Shown here piece by piece: positions 56,566-64,000 of a DNA stretch of 64,000 nt. Below the pieces are notes generated by a model, which searched no databases, had not been told where the DNA came from, and saw nothing but the letters and a program-made list of their open reading frames with translations. Positions within the stretch are counted from its first letter, which is position 1, and each line of letters starts with the position of its first letter. Source of the DNA: Sediminibacterium ginsengisoli (GTDB lineage Bacteria > Bacteroidota > Bacteroidia > Chitinophagales > Chitinophagaceae); assembly GCA_945901845.1 (NCBI GenBank), contig CAMDLR010000003.1, forward strand, positions 62,001-126,000, read 5' to 3'. Position numbers and translations under genes: made by a program.

Positions 56566-57945
56566 ATGAAAAAGCCAATCATCTTTTTATTCGTTGTTAT
56601 TCTTTTAGTAAAAACTACAAGCGCTCATGAGGGCGGACATTACCATAGTGGTGATGGTACTATTTTCAATAGTTGGACATTGAAAAATGGTCAGCAAATA
56701 CTTGGCAATTTCATGTATAGTAAAGGCAATCAAATGTTTGTTGAAGCAAATGAAGGCAAAATGATTGCTATAAAAATGAATGATCTCATGCCAGCCGACA
56801 AAAAATTAGCTGCATTTAAAGTGGCACAACTTGAAAAAATGAATCAGCAATATGAGCCCTCTGCCTCTTCCAGCTTTTTTAATTTTGAAAAATTTATCAG
56901 TTTGGTTATTTGGTTTACAATTGCTCTAGCACTATTATCTTCAGTAGTAAAGTATCTTAATATTGAATTAGTAAAACGAAATAAGTTTCAATTTTTGATT
57001 GGATATGCTTCTGTTATATTGATTGTAGCATGTAGCAAATCTGGAACTTCTGCTGGAACAGTTACGCAACCTACTATTGTATCGATTCCTAAAACTACCA
57101 CTACATTTTTCGACTCGGCTTTTGCTTCATTTAAGCCTGCCATATCCACAAGGTATGATGCAACCTACTTTTATATCGCGTCTACAGGCATTCCAAATCA
57201 CAATATGATGATTGGTATTACCAATTGGCAGCAGCAAGTGCCTATTTCACAACCTTATGCAGATGCCAACAGTTGGTCTATCCCATTGCAACCAGTATAT
57301 GCTACAACACCTTTAAGTACTAAAACAAATTTGATGAAAGGCGCTATTGCCGTTGCAGTGAATGGTATTCCTATTTTTAACGCATTAAACAATCGTGGAG
57401 AAGATTCTTATTTAATTGGCGAATTAGATAACTGGGGTGGGCATTGCGGTAAGGGAGATGATTATCATTACCATGCTGCACCTATGCATTTGTCTACAAT
57501 AAATGGATTAAAGCCCATTGCATTTGCATTAGATGGGTTTGCTGTATATGGAGCTAAAGAGCCTGATGGAACAAATATGGCATCATTAGATACTTGTCAT
57601 GGACATGTCGGCACTAGTGGTGTTTATCATTATCATGGGACAAAGGATTATCCATATGTTGTGGGTGCTATGAAAGGAAAAGTTACTTTAGATCCTAGTA
57701 TGCCGGCGCCTGAAAACCAAATTTTACCACAAGCTTTTACAAAACCTGCTAGACCCTCTACCAATCCTCTTAAGGGAGCCTATATTACAGATTTTGCTGC
57801 TGTAGGATCTAATGGGTATTTATTAACCTATAAAATTGGAACTAAAACAGCTTATGTAAAATATAGTTGGGATGCAAGTAATAAGTATACTTATATATTA
57901 ACAGATACTTTAGGGAATGCAGTATCTACAACCTATCAACGGTAA
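56566..57945 (+). CDS. YHYH-domain protein with internal lipoprotein-like signal (apparent fusion)
   Basis: 459 residues. A signal peptide (about 1-20) leads to a short His-rich start ('HEGGHYHSGDGT') and a small domain to about residue 100. Residues 109-128 are a membrane segment. A second hydrophobic stretch at 142-156 ends in LIVAC (Cys156) followed by a Ser/Gly/Thr linker, exactly like the N-terminus of a lipoprotein. The rest is a YHYH domain, with motif copies at 300-303 and 354-357 plus 'GGHCGKGDDYHYH' and 'CHGHVG', which suggests metal binding. It looks like two genes joined into one frame. No internal ATG would allow the second part to be made alone. Function unknown. Confidence 0.75.
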   Translation: MKKPIIFLFVVILLVKTTSAHEGGHYHSGDGTIFNSWTLKNGQQILGNFMYSKGNQMFVEANEGKMIAIKMNDLMPADKKLAAFKVAQLEKMNQQYEPSASSSFFNFEKFISLVIWFTIALALLSSVVKYLNIELVKRNKFQFLIGYASVILIVACSKSGTSAGTVTQPTIVSIPKTTTTFFDSAFASFKPAISTRYDATYFYIASTGIPNHNMMIGITNWQQQVPISQPYADANSWSIPLQPVYATTPLSTKTNLMKGAIAVAVNGIPIFNALNNRGEDSYLIGELDNWGGHCGKGDDYHYHAAPMHLSTINGLKPIAFALDGFAVYGAKEPDGTNMASLDTCHGHVGTSGVYHYHGTKDYPYVVGAMKGKVTLDPSMPAPENQILPQAFTKPARPSTNPLKGAYITDFAAVGSNGYLLTYKIGTKTAYVKYSWDASNKYTYILTDTLGNAVSTTYQR

Positions 57946-57946
57946 T

Positions 57947-57978
57947 AAAAAAAGCCCTGCAATGCGGGGCTTTTTTTA
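57947..57978. terminator. Bidirectional terminator between YHYH gene and mdh
   Basis: Stem 57954-57960 with 57964-57970 (one G-U pair), 3-base loop, A7 before and T7 after. It serves the rightward YHYH gene (stop 57945) and the leftward mdh (stop 57996). Confidence 0.88.
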
Positions 57979-57995
57979 TTAGAATAAACTTTTAT

Positions 57996-58925
57996 TTATA
58001 AAGTTTTTAGAACGTCGTTCATGCTTCTAACAGCATCTGCGCTTTTGTTAAACGCAGCTTGTTCGTCTGCAGATAATTCCATGTCAACAATTTTTTCCCA
58101 ACCGTTCTTGCCAATTACAACAGGAACACCAAGGCAAATGTCTGATTGACCATATTCGCCATTAAGGCTTACGCAACAAGTAAATAATTTTTTCTCATCA
58201 CGAACAATGCTTTCAACAAGTGCAGCACCTGCAGCACCTGGTGCATACCATGCCGATGTGCCTAATAGTTTAGTTAACGTAGCACCGCCCACCATGGTGT
58301 CAGCTATGATTTTTTCTTGCTGCTCGCTCGATAAAAATTGAGTTACTGGAATGCTATTCCAGGTAGCATGCTTGATTAAAGGAATCATGGTTGTATCGCC
58401 ATGACCACCAACAACAAGTGCATTTAAATCGGCGGGGCTGCAATAAAGCGTAGTACTTAATTGATATTTAAAACGCGCGCTATCAAGTGTGCCGCCCATT
58501 CCAATGATTCTGTTTTTTGGTATGCCCGTAGATTGGAGTGCCAAGTAAGTCATGGTGTCCATTGGGTTACTAATTACAATGATGATAGCATTAGGAGAAT
58601 ACTTTAAAATATTTTCGCAAACACCCTTTACGATACCAGCGTTGGTGCCAATTAATTCTTCACGGGTCATGCCTGGTTTACGTGGTAAGCCAGAAGTGAT
58701 AACAACAACATCAGAGTTAGCTGTTTTGGTGTAGTCGTTGGTGCTACCAGAAATTCTAGTATCAAAGCCAAGCAATGCAGCTGTTTGCATCATGTCTTGC
58801 GCTTTACCTTCAGCAAAACCTTCTTTGATGTCTAATAAAACAAGTTCGTTTGCTAATTCTTTGCGCGCAATATTGTCTGCACAGGTTGCGCCTACTGCTC
58901 CAGCGCCCACTACCGTAATTTTCAT
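57996..58925 (-). CDS. mdh: Malate dehydrogenase
   Basis: 309 residues from ATG 58925; an in-frame TTG six bases upstream is ignored. N-terminal 'KITVVGAGAVGATCADNIA', 'VVITSGLPRKPGMTREELI' with the substrate-selecting Arg, 'ISNPMDTMTYLA' and 'GGHGDTTMIPL' with the catalytic His are those of LDH-like malate dehydrogenases. It oxidises malate to oxaloacetate with NAD in the TCA cycle. The Arg-rich loop favours malate over lactate. Single gene with a terminator. Confidence 0.95.
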   Translation of the reverse strand: MKITVVGAGAVGATCADNIARKELANELVLLDIKEGFAEGKAQDMMQTAALLGFDTRISGSTNDYTKTANSDVVVITSGLPRKPGMTREELIGTNAGIVKGVCENILKYSPNAIIIVISNPMDTMTYLALQSTGIPKNRIIGMGGTLDSARFKYQLSTTLYCSPADLNALVVGGHGDTTMIPLIKHATWNSIPVTQFLSSEQQEKIIADTMVGGATLTKLLGTSAWYAPGAAGAALVESIVRDEKKLFTCCVSLNGEYGQSDICLGVPVVIGKNGWEKIVDMELSADEQAAFNKSADAVRSMNDVLKTL

Positions 58926-58993
58926 ATACAATGATTAAAATGTGAATGTTATTTTCAGGCGCAAAGGTACGCATAGAATACCATTATAACACC

Positions 58994-59512
58994 TTAATGA
59001 GTCCCAATTAATTTGAGTAATTCCGGGATTTCCACCCCCATTTCGTAAGCTTTAACAAATTGTTTGCGGTTGTCATAAACGGCTACAAATGGGGTGTATT
59101 TTACCTGGTAATAAGAGGGTATACTGTACTGCTGATCTTGGCCGCAAACCACATTAGGGAGGGCATTAAAACCGTATTTTTCGGAAAATTCTTTAAGTTC
59201 TGGTAAACTTCTACTACCTGCCCAAACAAAAAAAACATGTTTAAGGCTGTCTATGTTTTTGACCATTTCTGTGGCCTCATGCTGGCAGTGCCCGCAGTCG
59301 GGACTAAAGTATATAATGAGGGTGTATTTAGAAGTTGGAATATTGTTTTGGGTAAAATTTTTCCCATCAGCGAGTAGGAGATTAAATGCGGGAATATTTT
59401 TATTGGTTAAATATGGTGCCTCTGGTCTTACGGGTGTATTGTCTTGTGCGGTTGCATTTTTAAGGGTACCCAATAATAGTACTGATAAAAAAAGAATGAT
59501 AATTTTTTTCAT
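58994..59512 (-). CDS. Exported thioredoxin-like (TlpA/redoxin) protein
   Basis: 172 residues, signal peptide about 1-22. The redox motif C73-G-H-C76 ('SPDCGHCQHEA') and cis-Pro region 'VKYTPFVAVYD' are intact. It probably acts as a periplasmic thiol oxidoreductase, in cytochrome maturation or disulfide reduction. The space before its ATG is almost wholly a run of ten C residues on the coding strand, between it and the ATPase stop codon; no Shine-Dalgarno is present. Confidence 0.87.
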   Translation of the reverse strand: MKKIIILFLSVLLLGTLKNATAQDNTPVRPEAPYLTNKNIPAFNLLLADGKNFTQNNIPTSKYTLIIYFSPDCGHCQHEATEMVKNIDSLKHVFFVWAGSRSLPELKEFSEKYGFNALPNVVCGQDQQYSIPSYYQVKYTPFVAVYDNRKQFVKAYEMGVEIPELLKLIGTH

Positions 59513-59513
59513 A

Positions 59514-59523
59514 GGGGGGGGGG
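59514..59523. repeat. Homopolymeric G10/C10 tract before a start codon
   Basis: Ten consecutive G on the given strand (C10 in the coding sense) lie between the ABC ATPase stop (59525) and the thioredoxin-like ATG (59512). In an AT-rich genome such a tract is exceptional, and tracts of this kind are prone to slippage. Confidence 0.9.
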
Positions 59524-59524
59524 A

Positions 59525-60304
59525 TTATTTTTTCGCTTGCTCATCTTCCAGCATACGCATCTGCTTGGCGTCTTGTAAAAATGAAGAGGCAAATATAAAT
59601 TTGTTAAGAAGTTCGTCTTTAGAATAGATAATATCTTGATTGGTTCCTTCCCACTGTTTTTTACCTTGGTGTAGGTAAATGATATGCTCACCAATTTCCA
59701 TAACACTGTTCATGTCGTGGGTTACAACAATGGTCGTAATATTAAATTCGGAAGTAATTTCTTGGATGAGTTTATCAATCACCATCGAGGTTTGCGGATC
59801 GAGGCCTGAGTTAGGCTCGTCACAAAAAAGATATTTTGGATTAAGCACAATGGCGCGCGCGATACCTACTCTTTTTTTCATGCCACCACTAATTTCGGAA
59901 GGGTATCTTTTATGTGCATCAACTAAGTTAACGCGGGTCAATACTTCATCTACTCTTTTTTTCTTTTCGGCGAGGGTCCATTTGGTAAACATGTGTAGCG
60001 GGAATAAAACATTTTCTTCTACGGTCATAGAATCAAATAATGCAGTTCCCTGAAACAACATACCAATTTGCCTCCTTAATTCTTTGCGCTCATTGTTATC
60101 CATGAGCAGCATGTCTTTGCCATCAAATAATATTTGTCCAATTTCTGGTTTAAAGAGTCCTACCATGCATTTGGTAAGCACCGTTTTGCCGCTACCACTG
60201 GTTCCAATAATCAAATTGCATTTACCAGCAATCATAGAAGCACTGATGTCTTCTATAATGGTTCTTTCTCCAAAACTTTTGCTGATATTTTTTAATTCAA
60301 TCAT
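59525..60304 (-). CDS. ABC transporter ATPase, MlaF type
   Basis: 259 residues. Walker A 'GTSGSGKT' at 34-41, signature 'ISGGMKKR', Walker B 'YLFCDEP' and 'VTHDMNSVMEIGEHI' with the switch His are intact. 'FQGTALFDSMTVEENVLFPL' is typical of the Mla phospholipid transport ATPase. It probably powers lipid trafficking between membranes. No MlaE permease or MlaD gene lies in the window. It starts 18 bases after lysA. Confidence 0.88.
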   Translation of the reverse strand: MIELKNISKSFGERTIIEDISASMIAGKCNLIIGTSGSGKTVLTKCMVGLFKPEIGQILFDGKDMLLMDNNERKELRRQIGMLFQGTALFDSMTVEENVLFPLHMFTKWTLAEKKKRVDEVLTRVNLVDAHKRYPSEISGGMKKRVGIARAIVLNPKYLFCDEPNSGLDPQTSMVIDKLIQEITSEFNITTIVVTHDMNSVMEIGEHIIYLHQGKKQWEGTNQDIIYSKDELLNKFIFASSFLQDAKQMRMLEDEQAKK

Positions 60305-60322
60305 GGTTGAGTGGGGTTGCGC

Positions 60323-61537
60323 TTACAAAACTTCAATTTGATTTCTTGTAAGGTCTTCAAAGGTATCTCTTTGTCTGATCAGTTTGGCTTCGTTATTTAT
60401 AATCAGTACTTCGGCAGGCTTATAACGTGCGTTAAAATTACTAGCCATTTCAAAACCATAGGCGCCCGCATTTTCAAAAACCAATAAATCACCTTCGCTT
60501 ATTGTTTCAATTTGTCTGTCAGAAGCAAATGTGTCTGTTTCACAAATATTACCTACTATATCATAGGTTACTAGCGGCCCATCTGGGTTTGATACATTTT
60601 TAATTTCGTGGTAGGCCTCGTATAACATAGGTCTAATGAGGTGGTTAAAGCCACTATTAACGCCAGCAAAAGTGATGCTCGGTGTTTGCTTGATTACATT
60701 AACTTCTGTAATAAAATAACCAGCCTTGCTCACCATATATTTACCCGGCTCAAACCAGAGTTCAAAACTGCGTGCATAGGTGCTTTGTAGTTTTTCTTGA
60801 AACTTTTGAATTTCATGGGCAAGCTCATTAATATTGGTAGAAGGGTCACCTGCTTTGTAAGGCACTTTAAATCCACCGCCTAAATCTAAAAATTGTAAAT
60901 GTGGAAATTTAGGAACCAAATCAAAAAACACATCAGTTACTTTCATAAAAACAGACACGTCTTTAATTTCGCTTCCGGTATGAATATGTAATCCTGCAAT
61001 ATTAATTTGATAGGTATCAATAATAGCAAGTAGTTCATCCAATTGTTCTAATGGCACACCAAACTTGCTTTTGTCATGACCTGTAGAAATTTTTAAATTG
61101 CCACCCGCCATAATATTTGGACGCAGTCTAATACCAACAGGGTAGCCACTACCATATTTTTTTCCAAACTTTTCTAAATTGGATAAGCTATCAATGTTTA
61201 CATGAATACCCAATAAAACAGCAGTTTCAATTTCACTAAAATGAATACCGTTGCTCGTGTATAAAATATTTTTAGGTGCGTGCCCTGCTTTAATGGCAAG
61301 GTGCGCTTCATTAATAGAACTGCAATCAACGGCGCAGCCCATATTAAGCATCAGCTTTAAAATATTGATATTGGTGAGTGCTTTACTCGCATAAAAAAAC
61401 TTGACCTGTTGCCCTGCAAATGCAGTGGTTAAAGCACTGTATTGCGCCTCAATATTGGCAGCATCGTACACATAAAGTGGCGTACCAAAAGTATTGGCTG
61501 CTGTAATGAGTTGTTCGTTGGAAAGTGAATGTGACAT
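60323..61537 (-). CDS. lysA: Diaminopimelate decarboxylase LysA
   Basis: 404 residues, fold-type III PLP enzyme. PLP-binding Lys52 in 'FFYASKALTN', 'HIHTGSEIKD' and the C-terminal 'GNICETDTFASDRQ' with the catalytic Cys are intact, and 'LDLGGGFKVPY' binds phosphate. It decarboxylates meso-diaminopimelate to L-lysine, the last step of lysine synthesis. It sits between scpB and the MlaF-type ATPase. Confidence 0.95.
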   Translation of the reverse strand: MSHSLSNEQLITAANTFGTPLYVYDAANIEAQYSALTTAFAGQQVKFFYASKALTNINILKLMLNMGCAVDCSSINEAHLAIKAGHAPKNILYTSNGIHFSEIETAVLLGIHVNIDSLSNLEKFGKKYGSGYPVGIRLRPNIMAGGNLKISTGHDKSKFGVPLEQLDELLAIIDTYQINIAGLHIHTGSEIKDVSVFMKVTDVFFDLVPKFPHLQFLDLGGGFKVPYKAGDPSTNINELAHEIQKFQEKLQSTYARSFELWFEPGKYMVSKAGYFITEVNVIKQTPSITFAGVNSGFNHLIRPMLYEAYHEIKNVSNPDGPLVTYDIVGNICETDTFASDRQIETISEGDLLVFENAGAYGFEMASNFNARYKPAEVLIINNEAKLIRQRDTFEDLTRNQIEVL

Positions 61538-61569
61538 AGGTCCACGAAGATAAGACTTCGAGGCATTTA

Positions 61570-62325
61570 TTAGGCAGGATCCTTATCTGAATTCTCGTCG
61601 TCTTCTTCAAAATTATCAGACTCGCTAAAATTGCCATCATCTTCTGTATCAAAAGCCTCATTTTCTAGCGCAGCCAAATCATCAATTTGATCTTCGTTAG
61701 AAGGGGTTTCAGTGGCAATAGCCACGTTTTGATCTGTAAAGTCGTCCAGATTTATAATTGTACCCTCAATTAACTGTTCGGATAGTACTTCTCTAATTTT
61801 AGGAAGATCTTCTGGGCTATTGATGCCAAAATAGTCCATGAAAGTTTTGGAAGTCACGTATAGAAGTGGTTTGCCTGGCATGTTTTCACTGCGGCCACTT
61901 ATTAAAATGAGTTCTTTTTCTAATAACTTTTGAATGCTATAATCCGTGTTAACACCTCTAATAGATTCTATCTCACCTTTTGTGATTGGTTGCTTGTAAG
62001 CAATGATCGCAAGGGTTTCTAATGCTGCGTTAGACAAGCGCTTTAAAAATTTATCACCGTTAAGTTGTGAAATAGTTTGGTGAAAATCTTTTTTAGTCAA
62101 AAACTGCCAGCCACCGCCGCTCTCTTTTACTTCAAATGGATAAAATTCTGAATCATACTTTTCTTTAATTCCATTTACAGCAGCATCAACTTGATCGATA
62201 CTAATGCGCTCCTCTAAAAAGCCAAAAGTGTTGTTGATTAACTCAACAATATCAGGTGATGTAAGTGGTTTTTCACTTGCAAAGATGAGCACTTCTATAT
62301 GTGGTATGATTTCACTAATCTCCAT
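61570..62325 (-). CDS. scpB: Segregation and condensation protein ScpB
   Basis: 251 residues. Two winged-helix domains at about 1-90 and 95-170 ('NAALETLAIIAYKQPITKGEIESIRGVNTD') match ScpB, which binds ScpA and SMC to condense chromosomes. Residues about 195-251 form an acidic tail rich in Asp and Glu, longer than in many ScpB proteins. ScpA is not adjacent. It is followed by lysA after 32 bases. Confidence 0.93.
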   Translation of the reverse strand: MEISEIIPHIEVLIFASEKPLTSPDIVELINNTFGFLEERISIDQVDAAVNGIKEKYDSEFYPFEVKESGGGWQFLTKKDFHQTISQLNGDKFLKRLSNAALETLAIIAYKQPITKGEIESIRGVNTDYSIQKLLEKELILISGRSENMPGKPLLYVTSKTFMDYFGINSPEDLPKIREVLSEQLIEGTIINLDDFTDQNVAIATETPSNEDQIDDLAALENEAFDTEDDGNFSESDNFEEDDENSDKDPA

Positions 62326-62341
62326 AAACTAATATTAAGGA

Positions 62342-63223
62342 TTATCCTTGAAGTGCAGCTGCGCCACTTACAATTTCTGTAAGTTCTGTGGTGATGGCTG
62401 CCTGACGGGCTCTGTTGTAGCTAATTTTAAGCGACTTTAAGAGTTCGTTGGCGTTTTCGCTCGCTTTGTCCATTGCGGTCATGCGCGCGCCATGCTCACT
62501 TGCGTTACAATCAAGCACTGCTTTAAATAATTGTGTGTTTAATATTTTGGGCATGAGCTCTGCTATCAATTCCTCTTTAGCTGGCTCAAAAATAAAGTCT
62601 GATTTTTTTGCAGCACCTGTGGTTTTTACTTTTGGAATAGGTAAAAAAGCCTCTGCTTTATATTCTTGAGAAGCTGCGTTTTTAAATTCAGAATAAATAA
62701 CTTCTACAGCATCAAAAGTTTTGTCTTCAAATGCTTTCATCGCAGCAGCAGCAGCAGCTTGCACGTTTTCGAAACTTAATTGTAAAAAGATATCTTTAAA
62801 AGTAGCATCGGTGGTATAACCTGCTTTGGTTAAACTCTCATATCCTTTTTTGCCAATGTTCCAAATGGTAACATTGCCTTTATTAAATTGGCTACTATAT
62901 TTTTCGGCGATGGTGCTTTTTGCAAGTTTAATTAAGTTGGCATTGTAACCACCGCATAAACCTCTATCAGAAGTGATAACAATTAATAAAACGTTTTCTA
63001 CCGTTCTGGTTTCTGCTAGTTTGATAGACAAATCACCTTCTGTGGTGCTTACAATATTGCTCAGCATTTCTTGTAACTTTTGCGCGTAAGGGCGCATTTG
63101 GGTAATGGCGTCTTGTGCACGGCGTAATTTAGCCGCACTCACCATTTTCATTGCCTTGGTAATTTGCTGCGTACTTTGTACACTTTTGATCCTATTTCTA
63201 ACCTCTTTTAATTGACCTGCCAT
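62342..63223 (-). CDS. atpG: ATP synthase F1 gamma subunit
   Basis: 293 residues. N-terminal 'KEVRNRIKSVQSTQQITKAMKMVSAAKLRRAQ' in parts, 'DRGLCGGYNANLIK' and the C-terminal 'SYNRARQAAITTELTEIVSGAAAL' are conserved in all F1 gamma subunits. It is the central rotor shaft of ATP synthase. Other atp genes are not in the window, which is usual where the operon is split. It is preceded by about 98 bases with no clear gene. Confidence 0.97.
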   Translation of the reverse strand: MAGQLKEVRNRIKSVQSTQQITKAMKMVSAAKLRRAQDAITQMRPYAQKLQEMLSNIVSTTEGDLSIKLAETRTVENVLLIVITSDRGLCGGYNANLIKLAKSTIAEKYSSQFNKGNVTIWNIGKKGYESLTKAGYTTDATFKDIFLQLSFENVQAAAAAAMKAFEDKTFDAVEVIYSEFKNAASQEYKAEAFLPIPKVKTTGAAKKSDFIFEPAKEELIAELMPKILNTQLFKAVLDCNASEHGARMTAMDKASENANELLKSLKISYNRARQAAITTELTEIVSGAAALQG

Positions 63224-63321
63224 GGTATTAAATATTACTCGTTTTCGGGGGCAAAAGTAGCAGAAAGACGCTGAAATTCCATAAAGAAGTTTTCAAGAAA
63301 GAATGAACCGCCATTTTGGGC

Positions 63322-63990
63322 CTAAAAACGGTAGGCGAGCCCCATGCCGGTTGATGTAGGACCCAGGGTCCAAATACCAAATTTTTGGCCCAATTTTTTG
63401 CCGTTTTTGCGGTGGGCTCCAAATTGTAAAAGGTCATAAACCAACAAAAAAGCACCTTGCAGCATAATACTTCCACCATAACCTTGAATTTTGTCGTTCT
63501 GGTTTTTGATCCCGCTATTACGCATGAGAAGTCCAATACCAAAGTATCCTAGGTCTAAAGCGCTGTTAATGAGCAGTATTTTTTGAATTTTTTGCTGTGC
63601 TTGTATTTCCGATGCTAGGGTATTGGTTTTTAAAAGCTGTTTTTTGATGCCTAAAAAGCCTACAGCTGCAATCCCCACATTAACGGCGTTAAAATACGCG
63701 CTCATTTGATGAAAATAGTGCTCTGGCCCCACGGTGTTTGTAGCTGAAATGCTACCCTGTACCACATTTACAAGGCCCCAGGCACCCAGGGCGGTCATAT
63801 AATTACGTGTTATATTGATTCGTTCCATAGCAACGGCCTCCGGCATGGGAAGTCGAATGCTGTCATTAAAAGCGGTTTGAGCCGAATCGGATGGGGTATT
63901 TTGACTAAATACGGGTCCGCTAGCACAAAAAATGGCTAAAAACACCCAAATCACAATTACCCAATCTTTGCTACCAATAATCTTGTTCAT
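63322..63990 (-). CDS. Small exported membrane protein (DUF6992-like)
   Basis: 222 residues, signal peptide about 1-28. About four hydrophobic segments: near 80-100, 115-130, 150-165 and 185-200 ('GGSIMLQGAFLLVYDLLQF'). 'MERINITRNYMTALGAWGLVN' and the C-terminal aromatic ending ('GMGLAYRF') resemble a Bacteroidota family of uncharacterised membrane proteins. Function is not known. The start at 63990 lies 10 bases from the window edge, so its upstream context is unseen. Confidence 0.7.
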   Translation of the reverse strand: MNKIIGSKDWVIVIWVFLAIFCASGPVFSQNTPSDSAQTAFNDSIRLPMPEAVAMERINITRNYMTALGAWGLVNVVQGSISATNTVGPEHYFHQMSAYFNAVNVGIAAVGFLGIKKQLLKTNTLASEIQAQQKIQKILLINSALDLGYFGIGLLMRNSGIKNQNDKIQGYGGSIMLQGAFLLVYDLLQFGAHRKNGKKLGQKFGIWTLGPTSTGMGLAYRF

Positions 63991-64000
63991 AATCAGTTCT

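Noticed and set aside
1..64000. Mobile elements, phage genes, CRISPR arrays, tRNA or rRNA genes
   Set aside because: None seen: no transposase or integrase motifs, no regularly spaced repeats, and no cloverleaf-like sequences in the short intergenic gaps.

Overview
The window is a stretch of an AT-rich Bacteroidota chromosome. Evidence: a SusC/SusD pair, fused E1 alpha/beta 2-oxoacid dehydrogenase, a DUF5723 barrel, Bacteroidota-type YebC, TTG starts that are better replaced by nearby ATGs, and almost no Shine-Dalgarno sequences. Gene style suggests the Chitinophagaceae/Chitinophagales, but that rank is inference. No tRNA, rRNA, CRISPR array, transposase or integrase was seen, and no gene-free stretch exceeds 300 bases.

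Bases 1-36450 are a large polysaccharide utilisation locus for a uronic-acid-rich glycan. A leftward arm (5791 to 1) reads lacI, a two-domain PL6 alginate lyase, kduI, kduD and the start of a PSCyt1/DUF1549 cytochrome protein cut by the window edge. A rightward arm (6025 to 36450) carries, all on one strand, a PL17 oligoalginate lyase, kdgF, a PF05426 (PL38/PL5-like) lyase, susC, susD, a second PF05426 lyase, three sulfatases, two esterases around a hexuronate-type MFS transporter, a Tat-exported Gfo/Idh oxidoreductase, a double-DUF1080 protein, an NTF2-like protein, a GH105-DUF4350 protein that has lost its catalytic loops, then uxaB-like reductase, uxaC, kdgK, kdgA, a second MFS transporter and uxuA. 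The divergent control region 5792-6024 holds LacI-style palindromes and an AT-rich hairpin.

Together these genes explain a full route. Sulfate and acyl groups are removed, lyases cut the chain to unsaturated monouronate, KdgF/KduI/KduD turn that into 2-keto-3-deoxygluconate (KDG), saturated hexuronates reach KDG through UxaC, the reductase and UxuA, and KdgK/KdgA split KDG to pyruvate and glyceraldehyde-3-phosphate. Alginate chemistry is the best-supported core, but the sulfatases and the GH105/DUF1080 genes point to a more decorated substrate.

Bases 36447-42662 form a four-gene cassette (beta-helix protein, PhyH dioxygenase, GH20 hexosaminidase, fuconolactonase-type amidohydrolase). Both of its ends overlap the stop codons of convergent neighbours.

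Bases 42659-64000 are mostly household genes: a vWA-OmpA lipoprotein with a DUF5723 barrel, an aminotransferase, DUF1573, fused E1, YebC, an APC permease, a dicarboxylate/glutamate-type symporter, DedA, MFS, GT9, a YHYH protein that looks like a fusion, malate dehydrogenase, a thioredoxin-like protein, an MlaF-type ATPase, lysA, scpB, atpG and a small membrane protein. A run of ten C residues (coding strand) fills the space before the thioredoxin-like gene's start codon. The strongest candidates for something undescribed are the GH105-DUF4350 probable pseudoenzyme, the exported Gfo/Idh plus double-DUF1080 pair, the YHYH fusion, and the poly-C tract.
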